This document shows, piece by piece, positions 1 to 5,407 of a stretch of 6,338 bases of DNA (its first letter is position 1; each line of letters opens with the position of its first letter). Location: NCBI GenBank assembly GCA_021815655.1, contig JAKAGJ010000067.1:1797-8134 (forward strand), read 5' to 3'. Position numbers and translations under genes: made by a program. Under the pieces are notes generated by a model. That model ran no database searches, had not been told where the DNA came from, and was given only the letters and a program-made list of their open reading frames with translations. The stretch comes from Deltaproteobacteria bacterium (lineage in GTDB: Bacteria; Desulfobacterota; Desulfarculia; Desulfarculales; Desulfarculaceae).

Positions 1-668
1 AGCCCCGGCTCATGGCGCCGGAGAGCCAGGGCGTAGGCCCCGGCCAGCACCGGCAGCACCAGCACCCCGCTGGCCTTGGTGGTGAGCGTCAGCCCCAGGG
101 CCAGGCCGGCCAGGAGCAGGGCCCTAGGTCCGGGGGCGGCCACCATCTGCCAGGCCGTCCACAGGCACAGCATCACCGCCAGGCCCAGGGGCACGTCCAG
201 GGACAGATAATGGCTCTGGGCCACCAAGAGGGGGCTGACCGCCAGCACCGCCGCGGCTAAAAGCCCCGTGGCCACGCTGTCAAAGAAACGCCGCCCCACC
301 AGATAGGCCACCCAGACCTGCATGCCTCCCAGCAGGGCGGCGGTCAGCCGCCCGGCCAGGCGGGCCGAGATGGCCAATTCGGTGCTGGCGCGCACTTCCC
401 CCAGCCATACCCCCAGCCAGCCGGCCAGGTTGGAGATGGCCCCGCGCACTAGGGCCGCCAGGCTGAAGAAGGCCTGGGTCCAGATGCCATGGTAGGTGGG
501 GTGGCTCCAGGACAGGCCCTCGATCACCTGCCAGGTCCACTCGTCGGGATGGGTGGCCCCGGCCTGGTCCGGCCCCCAGGCCAGGCCCCACAGGCGCAGG
601 CCCCAGCCCAAGAGCAACAGCAGGGTGAGGATGACGCGGCGCGGCAGGATATGGGCGGATATCTTCAA
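1..668 (-). CDS. GT39/PMT-like membrane glycosyltransferase, N-terminal part (runs off left edge)
   Basis: Seen: an uninterrupted reading frame of 222 codons, cut by the window edge. Residues about 11-31 form a first hydrophobic helix preceded by basic residues (PRR), followed by a loop containing HPDE (residues 40-43). Several further hydrophobic segments follow (roughly 108-125, 131-152, 158-176, 183-196, 200-216), with SLDVPL near 156-161 and LTTK near 195-198. Known: an acidic pair in the first extracytoplasmic loop and this helix pattern are typical of GT-C fold enzymes of the GT39/PMT/ArnT type, which move a sugar from a polyprenyl-phosphate donor to lipid or protein at the outer face of the inner membrane. 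Start: TTG at 668 is chosen because AGGGAG lies 5 nt upstream. An in-frame GTG at 695 would coincide with the predicted transcription start. The acceptor and sugar cannot be told. A general GT39-like membrane protein of unknown role is the fallback. Confidence 0.82.
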   Translation of the reverse strand, partial: MKISAHILPRRVILTLLLLLGWGLRLWGLAWGPDQAGATHPDEWTWQVIEGLSWSHPTYHGIWTQAFFSLAALVRGAISNLAGWLGVWLGEVRASTELAISARLAGRLTAALLGGMQVWVAYLVGRRFFDSVATGLLAAAVLAVSPLLVAQSHYLSLDVPLGLAVMLCLWTAWQMVAAPGPRALLLAGLALGLTLTTKASGVLVLPVLAGAYALALRRHEPG

Positions 669-701
669 GCACGCTCCCTGGTTGGCCTCGGGCACTGGCT
701 A

Positions 702-731
702 AGGCTACGGGGCGGGGGGCGCTTCTGTCAA
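702..731 (-). promoter_or_regulatory. Candidate sigma70 promoter for the GT39-like gene
   Basis: On the minus strand a perfect TTGACA (731-726) is followed after 18 bp by TAGCCT (707-702), which keeps the first T, the A and the last T of the -10 consensus. The expected transcription start is near 695, leaving a leader of about 27 nt before the TTG start at 668. It lies downstream of a strong hairpin that follows the ferredoxin gene, which fits a new transcription unit. The -10 is weak and the spacer is very GC-rich, so this is only a candidate. Confidence 0.4.
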
Positions 732-771
732 GGCGGCAGGCGAGGGCACGGACGGCGGCGGGGCGGGTAAC

Positions 772-803
772 CCGGCGGGGGGCCGAGGCCAGCCCCCCGC
801 CGG
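772..803 (-). terminator. Strong GC hairpin after the NIL/ferredoxin gene, possible terminator
   Basis: A perfect 12-bp inverted repeat (772-783 with 792-803, arms CCGGCGGGGGGC and GCCCCCCGCCGG, 8-nt loop) begins 4 nt after the ferredoxin stop codon. The position at the end of a gene and the stem stability fit a transcript-end structure. However, the minus-strand sequence after the stem is GTTACCC, not a U-run, so classical intrinsic termination is not supported. It may instead pause polymerase, protect an RNA 3' end, or act with Rho. Confidence 0.5.
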
Positions 804-807
804 AGAA

Positions 808-1212
808 CTAGAACTGACTCTCGATGGCCGAATAGGGGCAGGCCGCGATGCAGGACTCGCAGATGATGCAGTGGCTGGCCTCGAAGATCAGCTCGCGGCT
901 CTGGGGGTCCACGGTCAGCGCCTCGGTGGGGCAGACCGCCGTGCAGGCCGTGCAGTGCACGCAGCGCTCGGGGTAGTAGCGCATCTCCTGCACCAGGGGG
1001 TCCGCCTGCAGGCCCACATCCTCCATGTACTCAAAGGCGCGGTCCAGGTCCTTCTTGTCGCCCATGAGCTCCACCACCATGCGGCCGCGCTCGCGGGGGC
1101 GCACGGTGGCCCGCAGGATGTTCACTTGCAGGTTGTAATCGCGGATCAAATGATAGGTGACCGGCTCCTGGATGAGCCGGGGCGGAAAGCTGATGACCAG
1201 TTTCTTCTTCAT
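808..1212 (-). CDS. NIL-domain 2x[4Fe-4S] ferredoxin, partner of the DUF39 homocysteine enzyme
   Basis: The product is 134 aa. Residues about 3-75 look like a NIL domain (KKLVISFPPRLIQEPV at the start, then a GRMVVELMG strand), the small fold also found at the C-terminus of the methionine importer ATPase MetN. Residues 80-130 form a two-cluster ferredoxin: C84, C87, C90, C94 (CxxCxxCxxxCP) and C115, C118, C121, C125. Known: NIL/ferredoxin proteins of this layout are encoded with DUF39 proteins in methanogens, and both are needed to form homocysteine from aspartate semialdehyde and reduced sulfur; Desulfovibrio genetics gave the same result. It probably supplies electrons for reductive sulfur insertion in the cytoplasm. 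Start: ATG at 1212 with GGGAGG about 8 nt upstream, only 14 nt after the DUF39 stop, so the two are surely translated from one message. The frame stays open far upstream, but that part is a shadow of the DUF39 gene. Confidence 0.93.
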   Translation of the reverse strand: MKKKLVISFPPRLIQEPVTYHLIRDYNLQVNILRATVRPRERGRMVVELMGDKKDLDRAFEYMEDVGLQADPLVQEMRYYPERCVHCTACTAVCPTEALTVDPQSRELIFEASHCIICESCIAACPYSAIESQF

Positions 1213-1226
1213 CTGCGTGACCTCCC

Positions 1227-2396
1227 TCAAGCCAGCTCGGCCCCGGGCAGGGGCGCCACGGGCTGGGTCAGGTGGAAGCGTCCGTCCTTGATGCGCTGCT
1301 TCAGTTCCAGGGCCACCTCGCGGGCCCGCGCCCGGCTGGCCAGGCAGCCGGTGGGCACCTTCTTGCCCGAAACCTCGATCTGGCCGCTCATCAGCTCGGC
1401 CATGGAGACGCGCCCCAGGTCGCCGGGCCGGGCCAGGGGGTAGGCCTCGGAGTAGTCGATGATGGGGTAGGTTATCTCCTCGTCGCTGATGGCCGCCTGG
1501 GCCATGACCTGCTCGTCCAGCACCGGGATGGGCAGCCCCAGCCCCACCGCGAGGGTGGCGCCGTAGCCGGTGAAGGAGGCGGCGCGCAGAAAGCGCGGGC
1601 TCATCTGCTTGAGGTCGCCGATCAGGGCCAGGGTGGCCGAGGGGGTCAGCGGCAGGCCGTTCTCGGCCCGGGGCGGCGACGGCACGTGCTGGGTGCCCGG
1701 CCAGACCACGTAGCCCTCGGCGCCGCCCAGGAAGACGCGGCTGCCCAGCCCCACGGTGCGCAGCTCCGGGTCCTTTAGCAGGGGGCTCAAGGCCCCGGCC
1801 GTGGAGTAGTTGGCGTTGCCCAGCCGCGGCCGCAAGACGCCCATGTAGGTGTAGATGGTGCGCTCGCTCAAGTTCACGGCCACGTTGTAGAGCTGGTAGC
1901 CGTTGCGGGGGTTGAACAACACGGCGTTGTTGAAGTCCTCGAGGCCCAGCTCGGTGGTGTATTCCTTGCGGGGGTAGCAATCGGTGCCGTAGGCCTGGGC
2001 CACCAGCTTGACCTTGCGCCCGCTGAGCAGGTCCTCGATGATGTGGGCGCCACCGTATTTGAACAGGCCGGGGTACACGGCGTTGCGGGGGTCCTCGTCG
2101 GGCAGGGCCGAGCAGCCCAAGTACAAATCCGCCGCCGCCCAGCCGGCGTAGACCGGCACGCCGTTGAAGGTCACCCGTCCGCCGCCGCACTTGATCTTGG
2201 GGGTGGATTGCTTGATGTTGAAATAGGCCCCCGAGGAGCACATGGGGCCGAAGGTGCCGGTGGTGACCACGTCCACCTCGCGGGCGGCCTGGCTGACGCC
2301 CTTTTCCCTCACCAGGCCGATCACCTCCTCGGCGGTGTAAACCACCACCTTGCCAGCCTTAATCTTGGCGTTTATCTCTTCAATGGTCCTGGTCAT
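1227..2396 (-). CDS. DUF39 family protein (COG1900), homocysteine biosynthesis enzyme
   Basis: The product is 389 aa and appears full length, opening with MTRTIEEINAKIKAGK as is typical of the DUF39 family. Known: in Methanosarcina a DUF39 protein and a NIL/ferredoxin are together required to make homocysteine from aspartate semialdehyde with sulfide as the likely sulfur source, and fitness genetics in Desulfovibrio assigned the same role. Seen: cysteines at 53 (PMCSSGAYF), 70 (KIKCGGG), 95 (YLGCSALPD), 140 (YGTDCYPRKEY) and 351. C53 and C140 sit in strongly family-like contexts and are the likeliest catalytic pair, by analogy with two essential cysteines reported for the archaeal protein (from memory). 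There is no C-terminal CBS pair, which I recall in the archaeal form; the NIL domain of the next gene could take the sensing role. Start: ATG at 2396 with AGGGAGAG about 6 nt upstream. It lies 121 nt after rrf2 and 14 nt before the ferredoxin gene. Confidence 0.92.
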   Translation of the reverse strand: MTRTIEEINAKIKAGKVVVYTAEEVIGLVREKGVSQAAREVDVVTTGTFGPMCSSGAYFNIKQSTPKIKCGGGRVTFNGVPVYAGWAAADLYLGCSALPDEDPRNAVYPGLFKYGGAHIIEDLLSGRKVKLVAQAYGTDCYPRKEYTTELGLEDFNNAVLFNPRNGYQLYNVAVNLSERTIYTYMGVLRPRLGNANYSTAGALSPLLKDPELRTVGLGSRVFLGGAEGYVVWPGTQHVPSPPRAENGLPLTPSATLALIGDLKQMSPRFLRAASFTGYGATLAVGLGLPIPVLDEQVMAQAAISDEEITYPIIDYSEAYPLARPGDLGRVSMAELMSGQIEVSGKKVPTGCLASRARAREVALELKQRIKDGRFHLTQPVAPLPGAELA

Positions 2397-2430
2397 AACC
2401 GGCTCTCCCTGCTATGGCGCGGTGCATCCC

Positions 2431-2461
2431 GCCGGGCCGGCCCGTCATGGGCCGGCCCGGC
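2431..2461 (-). repeat. Perfect 13-bp inverted repeat in the DUF39 leader (stable RNA hairpin)
   Basis: Positions 2431-2443 (GCCGGGCCGGCCC) pair perfectly with 2449-2461 (GGGCCGGCCCGGC) around a 5-nt loop. The structure lies in the 121-nt gap between rrf2 and the DUF39 gene, with its near edge 34 nt before the DUF39 start codon. Every base pair is G-C, so the RNA hairpin would be very stable. The minus-strand sequence beyond it is GGGATGCACC, with no U-run, so it is not a standard terminator. Possible roles are partial termination or attenuation that lowers DUF39 expression relative to mnmA-rrf2, a processing or stability element, or a protein site on DNA. A simple GC-rich spacer is the null explanation. 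Confidence 0.55.
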
Positions 2462-2517
2462 CATCCCCGAGGGGGCGGCCGCCGGCGGAACTGTCAAGAG
2501 ACGCTATTTTGGGGGCT

Positions 2518-2976
2518 TTACTGGGCCACGGCCAGGCCCGGGGTGGCCGGCGTGCACATTCGGTCCTTCTCGTGCTGCTTTTCCACCATCTCGGCCAGGC
2601 TCATGCGGCTTAAGTAGTCCACCAAAAGGCGGCCCATCTCGCCCCAGACCAGGTGCACGGTGCAGCCGCCCACGCGCTCGCAGTAGGTGGCGTCCTGCAC
2701 GCACTCCACCGGCGCCAAGGGGCCTTCCAGGCTGCGCACGATGTCATAGAGGGAAATCCTGGCCGGGTCCATGGCCAGCATGTAACCCCCGCGCGCGCCG
2801 CGCACGCTCTTGACCAAGCCGGCGCCCTTTAGCGGTATGAGAAGTTGCTCCAGGTACTTGGCGGATATTTCCTGACGGATGGCCAGGTCCCGCAGGGGCA
2901 CCGGGCCCTTGCCGTTGTTCAAGGCCAGCTCCAGCATGGCCCGCACGCCGTAACGTCCTCTGGTGGAAAGCTTCAT
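2518..2976 (-). CDS. Rrf2 family (IscR-like) transcriptional regulator
   Basis: The product is 152 aa, the usual length for Rrf2 proteins. The N-terminus MKLSTRGRYGVRAMLELAL and the winged-helix region (residues about 25-70, with ISAKYLEQLLIPLKGAGLVKS as recognition helix and ARGGYML as wing) are diagnostic. Then comes C92-x6-C99-x5-C105 followed by H108. In E. coli IscR the [2Fe-2S] ligands are C92, C98, C104 and H107, so the last Cys and His align well and the first spacing is one residue longer. This supports Fe-S binding. A fourth Cys (141) lies in the tail. Start: ATG at 2976, giving the canonical MKLST opening; the ribosome site is weak (CGGGAT). The gene begins 17 nt after the mnmA stop, so it is in the same operon. 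It likely regulates the mnmA promoter and thus itself, sensing Fe-S or cysteine status. That role is inferred. Confidence 0.92.
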   Translation of the reverse strand: MKLSTRGRYGVRAMLELALNNGKGPVPLRDLAIRQEISAKYLEQLLIPLKGAGLVKSVRGARGGYMLAMDPARISLYDIVRSLEGPLAPVECVQDATYCERVGGCTVHLVWGEMGRLLVDYLSRMSLAEMVEKQHEKDRMCTPATPGLAVAQ

Positions 2977-2993
2977 GAAGTTATCCCGTTGTT

Positions 2994-4019
2994 TCAGTGA
3001 ATCGCCATGGTTATCCAGGCCGAGCCCAGGATGTGCTCGTGGTGGGAGAACACCGCCAGCTGCCCTGGGGCCACGGCCCGCTGGGGCTCCTGGAACTTGA
3101 CCAGGAGCCTCTCGCCTTCCTTTTGAACCTGGCAGTCCACCCCGCGGTGGGCGTAACGCACCCGCACCCGCAGGCTGGCGCCTTGCTCGGGCGGCGCGAA
3201 CCAGCGCGGGGAGCGGCCCCACAGGCCGCTGCTATAAAGCCCCTCCGGGGGCCCCACCCGCACCGCCGCGCGCTCGCCATCCAAGGCCAGCACATAGGCC
3301 GGGCGGCCTAAGGCTACCCCAAGACCCCGGCGCTGGCCAATGGTGAATCTATGTATGCCCTCGTGGCTGGCCAGCACCTGGCCGTCCTGATCCTCCAGGG
3401 GTCCCGGCCGCAGCAGGCCATGGGCGGCCATCAGCTCGTCCCAGCCGCCAGGAGGCAAGAAGCAGGCATCCTGACTATCGGGACGCTGGGCCGCGGCCAG
3501 CCCGGCCTGCCCGGCCAGCTGGCGCACCTGGGGCTTGCCCAGGCTGCCCAGGGGAAAGAGCAGGTGGCCCAAAAGCTCCGGGGCCAGGCGGGCCAGAAAA
3601 TAGGCCTGGCTCTTGGCCTGGTCGCCGGCCTCGGCCAGACGGCGTCCCCGGGCGTCTGCCACTATGCGGGCATAATGCCCGGTGGCCAGCCCTTGGCAAC
3701 CCAGCTCCCGGGCCGCCCGCCACAACAGCGGAAACTTGACCCGGGCGTTGCAGCGGGCGCAGGGATTGGGGGTGATGCCCTGGGCATAGGCCTGCAAGCT
3801 GGGCAACACCACCTCTTGGCCGAACTCGTCCCCGGCGGCCACCACCCGATGAGGCACCCCCAGCTGGCGGGCCACCTCCGCGCCGGCGGCCGGGGCCTCG
3901 TCGCGCCCCTGCCCCAGGCTCAAGCTCAGGCCCAGGACCTCGTGGCCCTGCTGGCACAATAGCCAGGCCGCCACCGCCGAGTCCACGCCACCGCTCAGAG
4001 CCACCGCTAACTTCGCCAC
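2994..4019 (-). CDS. mnmA: tRNA-specific 2-thiouridylase MnmA
   Basis: The product is 341 aa. MnmA adenylates and then thiolates U34 at the wobble position of Lys, Glu and Gln tRNAs. Seen: the PP-loop SGGVDS at 9-14; TPNPCARCN at 83-91 with C87 and C90; ATGHYARI near 112-119; KSQAYFLARL where most members have KDQSYFL; DSQDACFL with C186; TIGQRRGLG near 226-234; and a C-terminal beta domain with VAPGQLAVF. C90 and C186 match the catalytic C102 and C199 of E. coli. C87 takes the place of E. coli D99, giving the CxxC plus C pattern linked to [4Fe-4S]-dependent thiolases. The protein is about 25 residues shorter than E. coli MnmA, mostly in the loop after strand two (around 33-48). Start: GTG at 4019 with AAGGGA 5 nt upstream; an in-frame TGA follows closely upstream, so no better start exists. 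It is the first gene of the sulfur operon. No cysteine desulfurase gene is nearby. Confidence 0.95.
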   Translation of the reverse strand: MAKLAVALSGGVDSAVAAWLLCQQGHEVLGLSLSLGQGRDEAPAAGAEVARQLGVPHRVVAAGDEFGQEVVLPSLQAYAQGITPNPCARCNARVKFPLLWRAARELGCQGLATGHYARIVADARGRRLAEAGDQAKSQAYFLARLAPELLGHLLFPLGSLGKPQVRQLAGQAGLAAAQRPDSQDACFLPPGGWDELMAAHGLLRPGPLEDQDGQVLASHEGIHRFTIGQRRGLGVALGRPAYVLALDGERAAVRVGPPEGLYSSGLWGRSPRWFAPPEQGASLRVRVRYAHRGVDCQVQKEGERLLVKFQEPQRAVAPGQLAVFSHHEHILGSAWITMAIH

Positions 4020-4034
4020 CTGTTTCCCTTCCGT

Positions 4035-4062
4035 TCACCATTCCATACAATGCTAATGGTGA
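4035..4062 (-). repeat. Inverted repeat in the mnmA leader next to the ribosome binding site
   Basis: Positions 4035-4042 (TCACCATT) and 4055-4062 (AATGGTGA) are perfectly complementary around a 12-nt loop. In the predicted leader of about 50 nt, the 3' arm ends 4 nt before the AAGGGA ribosome binding site (4030-4025). A partly overlapping direct repeat is also seen (GGTGATTAAGGTGA at 4058-4071). It could modulate translation initiation or be a second DNA operator just downstream of the transcription start. A chance AT-rich repeat is possible. Confidence 0.35.
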
Positions 4063-4075
4063 TTAAGGTGAATCA

Positions 4076-4104
4076 AATATATAACCAGGCGCCAGGGCTG
4101 TCAA
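4076..4104 (-). promoter_or_regulatory. mnmA: Near-consensus sigma70 promoter of the mnmA-rrf2 operon
   Basis: On the minus strand TTGACA (4104-4099) is followed by a 17-bp spacer and TATATT (4081-4076): a perfect -35, optimal spacing and a five of six -10. The expected start of transcription is near 4069, leaving a leader of about 50 nt to the GTG at 4019. A-rich tracts upstream (4142-4160) could serve as an UP element. This is the best promoter in the window and marks mnmA as the first gene of its operon. Confidence 0.8.
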
Positions 4105-4108
4105 CTAT

Positions 4109-4128
4109 TACTCCCCCGTTGGGGAGTA
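4109..4128. promoter_or_regulatory. Perfect palindrome abutting the -35 box, candidate Rrf2 operator
   Basis: TACTCCCC (4109-4116) and GGGGAGTA (4121-4128) form a perfect 8+8 palindrome around CGTT. It ends 4 bp upstream of the -35 box of the mnmA promoter, centred about 50 bp before the predicted transcription start. Rrf2 proteins bind as dimers to roughly 20-25 bp palindromes, often of the ATAC...GTAT kind, and the operon encodes an Rrf2 protein. The location suits either an activator contact or repression by occlusion. Binding by this Rrf2 is inferred, not shown. Confidence 0.6.
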
Positions 4129-4228
4129 TTTAGGTATAATCGCGTTTTTATTATTTTTAAGGCTACAGTGACCGGTCAGGGCGGCCCTGGTACACGGCTG
4201 GGCGACGGCCGGCGTGGCAGACTTGGTA
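4129..4228. other. Intergenic segment between the GT4 gene and the mnmA operator, with AT-rich tract
   Basis: This non-coding segment lies downstream of the glycosyltransferase stop. Positions 4129-4160 are strikingly AT-rich for this window and carry two A-tracts on the minus strand (about 4144-4150 and 4152-4158), in reach of an upstream promoter element for mnmA. Positions 4161-4228 return to high GC and hold a short possible hairpin (CAGGG/CCCTG around 4177-4189). No U-run follows it on the minus strand, so I see no clear terminator for the glycosyltransferase. Confidence 0.4.
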
Positions 4229-5329
4229 TTAGTGAAGTATTTGCTCGAATACTTCCAGGGTCTGGCGGGCGCAGCGGTCGAATTGGAAGTGCGGAGCGCG
4301 TTGGCGGCCCCGGGCGATGAGTTCCTGGCGGTAGCCCTGGTCGGTCAGCACCAGATCCAAGCCCCGAGCCATGTCCTCGATGTCAAAGGGGTCCACCAGG
4401 TGGGCGCCACCGCCGGCCACCTCGGGGCTGCACCCCCGGTTGGAGGTGATAACCGGGCAGCCCGTGGCGAAGGCCTCGGGAACCGGTATGCCGAACCCCT
4501 CGTAAATACTGGGGAAGAATAGACAGCTCGCCAGGCGGTACACCTGGGGCATGTCCGAATCGGCCACGAAGCCGGGGAAAAGAATATGCGGCGAAGCCCG
4601 GTGGCCCTGGGCAAAGGCCAGATCGTTCTCGAAGCGCCAGCGGTTGAAGCCCACCACCACCAGGGGCAGGTGGTGGCGCTCGTGCACCCGGGCGAATGCT
4701 TCAACCAAACGCTCAAAGTTCTTCAAGGGGGTGATGCCGCCCACGAAAAGCACATATCGCTCGGGCAGGCCGTAACGCTGGCGCACCTCGGCCAAAGCCT
4801 GGGGGCCGGGGTCAGGGGCGAAGAAGTGGTCGCCACAGCCCTCGTGCACCCACACGGTCTTCGTGGGGTCCGAGCCCACGTAGCGCACGATGTCCTGGGC
4901 GGCGGTTGCCGTGGGGGCCAGGATGCGCGCCGCCGCCCGGCAGTACAGGGGCATGAAGGTCTTGAAATAGGCCCGGTCCAGGGGCTTGAACAGCTCGGGG
5001 TGCACGAACTGCTCGGGGCGCAGCACCAGCACCCGGGGCTGCTTGGCCCACAGGGGCACGCTGAGCTTGGGGTTGAAGATCAGGTCCAGATCCAGGGCGG
5101 CGGCCAGGCGGGGCACCGCCCAGTGGTCCCAGGCGAACTTGCCGGAGGCTGGCAGCAGGTGCTCGCTGAGGTTGGGGCCGGCGTAGGAGCCCAGGTGCTC
5201 GGCCGAGGCGTAGAACAGCGCGAAGTGATGCTCCGGGGCCAGGCGCAGGAAGCTTTTCAAGATGTTCTTGGTGTAGGTGACAATGCCGCCCTTTTCACCC
5301 AGATGGCGCAGCATGATACCTACGCGCAT
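4229..5329 (-). CDS. GT4-type glycosyltransferase (GT-B fold)
   Basis: The product is 366 aa. Residues 1-160 form the acceptor-side Rossmann domain, starting MRVGIMLRHLGEKGGIVTYT with a glycine-rich first loop. Residues about 190-360 form the donor-binding domain: YVLFVGGITPLKNFERLVEAF (192-212), the PGFVADSDMPQVYRLASCLFFPS stretch (252-274), and the EX7E motif E277-GFGIPVPE-E285, followed by TGCPVITSNRGCSPEV. These are hallmarks of GT4 retaining glycosyltransferases of the WbdA/mannosyltransferase kind, which use nucleotide-sugars in the cytoplasm to build lipopolysaccharide, capsule or similar glycans. The exact sugar is unknown. Start: ATG at 5329 is chosen over an in-frame extension of 23 residues because AGGGAGG lies 4 nt upstream and the residues from MRVGI match the family. 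It is 78 nt after smpB; neighbouring genes give no pathway clue. An 8+8 inverted repeat lies at its very 3' end. Confidence 0.93.
   Translation of the reverse strand: MRVGIMLRHLGEKGGIVTYTKNILKSFLRLAPEHHFALFYASAEHLGSYAGPNLSEHLLPASGKFAWDHWAVPRLAAALDLDLIFNPKLSVPLWAKQPRVLVLRPEQFVHPELFKPLDRAYFKTFMPLYCRAAARILAPTATAAQDIVRYVGSDPTKTVWVHEGCGDHFFAPDPGPQALAEVRQRYGLPERYVLFVGGITPLKNFERLVEAFARVHERHHLPLVVVGFNRWRFENDLAFAQGHRASPHILFPGFVADSDMPQVYRLASCLFFPSIYEGFGIPVPEAFATGCPVITSNRGCSPEVAGGGAHLVDPFDIEDMARGLDLVLTDQGYRQELIARGRQRAPHFQFDRCARQTLEVFEQILH
4234..4255 (-). repeat. 8+8 inverted repeat in the last codons of the GT4 gene
   Basis: GAAGTATT (4234-4241) and AATACTTC (4248-4255) are perfect complements around a 6-nt loop, ending 2 nt before the stop codon. 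In the RNA it would make a modest hairpin at the end of the coding sequence. No U-run follows, so a terminator role is weak. It also encodes the residues EVFEQIL, so coding chance may explain it. Confidence 0.3.
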
Positions 5330-5407
5330 GAACCCTCCCTTGGTGATTGGACAAGCCCGCAACGGGAGCCGCCAGCGCCGGCCAGCAGGCAACCTCACCC
5401 GACCCGG

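Noticed and set aside
280..672. Minus-strand frame of 130 codons starting LEDIRPYP
   Set aside because: It overlaps the GT39-like frame, which is open through the whole region and has membrane helices and the HPDE motif; this alternative is rich in Gly, Pro and Arg without a family signature.
1213..2241. Possible long N-terminal extension of the ferredoxin as a fusion protein
   Set aside because: The frame is open but its translation is Arg/Gly/Pro-rich noise overlapping the DUF39 gene; the NIL domain starts cleanly at ATG 1212 with a good ribosome binding site.
2397..2517. SAM or SAH riboswitch before the homocysteine gene
   Set aside because: I could not match the conserved core of any SAM/SAH class I know; only generic GC hairpins are visible.
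2043..2813. Plus-strand open frame of 256 codons across DUF39 and rrf2
   Set aside because: It is antisense to two confident genes, with low-complexity composition and no recognisable domain.
4135..4140. TATAAT on the plus strand as a promoter
   Set aside because: No acceptable -35 lies 16-19 bp upstream, and only antisense frames lie downstream.
4129..4228. tmRNA or tRNA gene near smpB or in the intergenic region
   Set aside because: No T-loop sequence, acceptor pairing or tmRNA tag reading frame was found.
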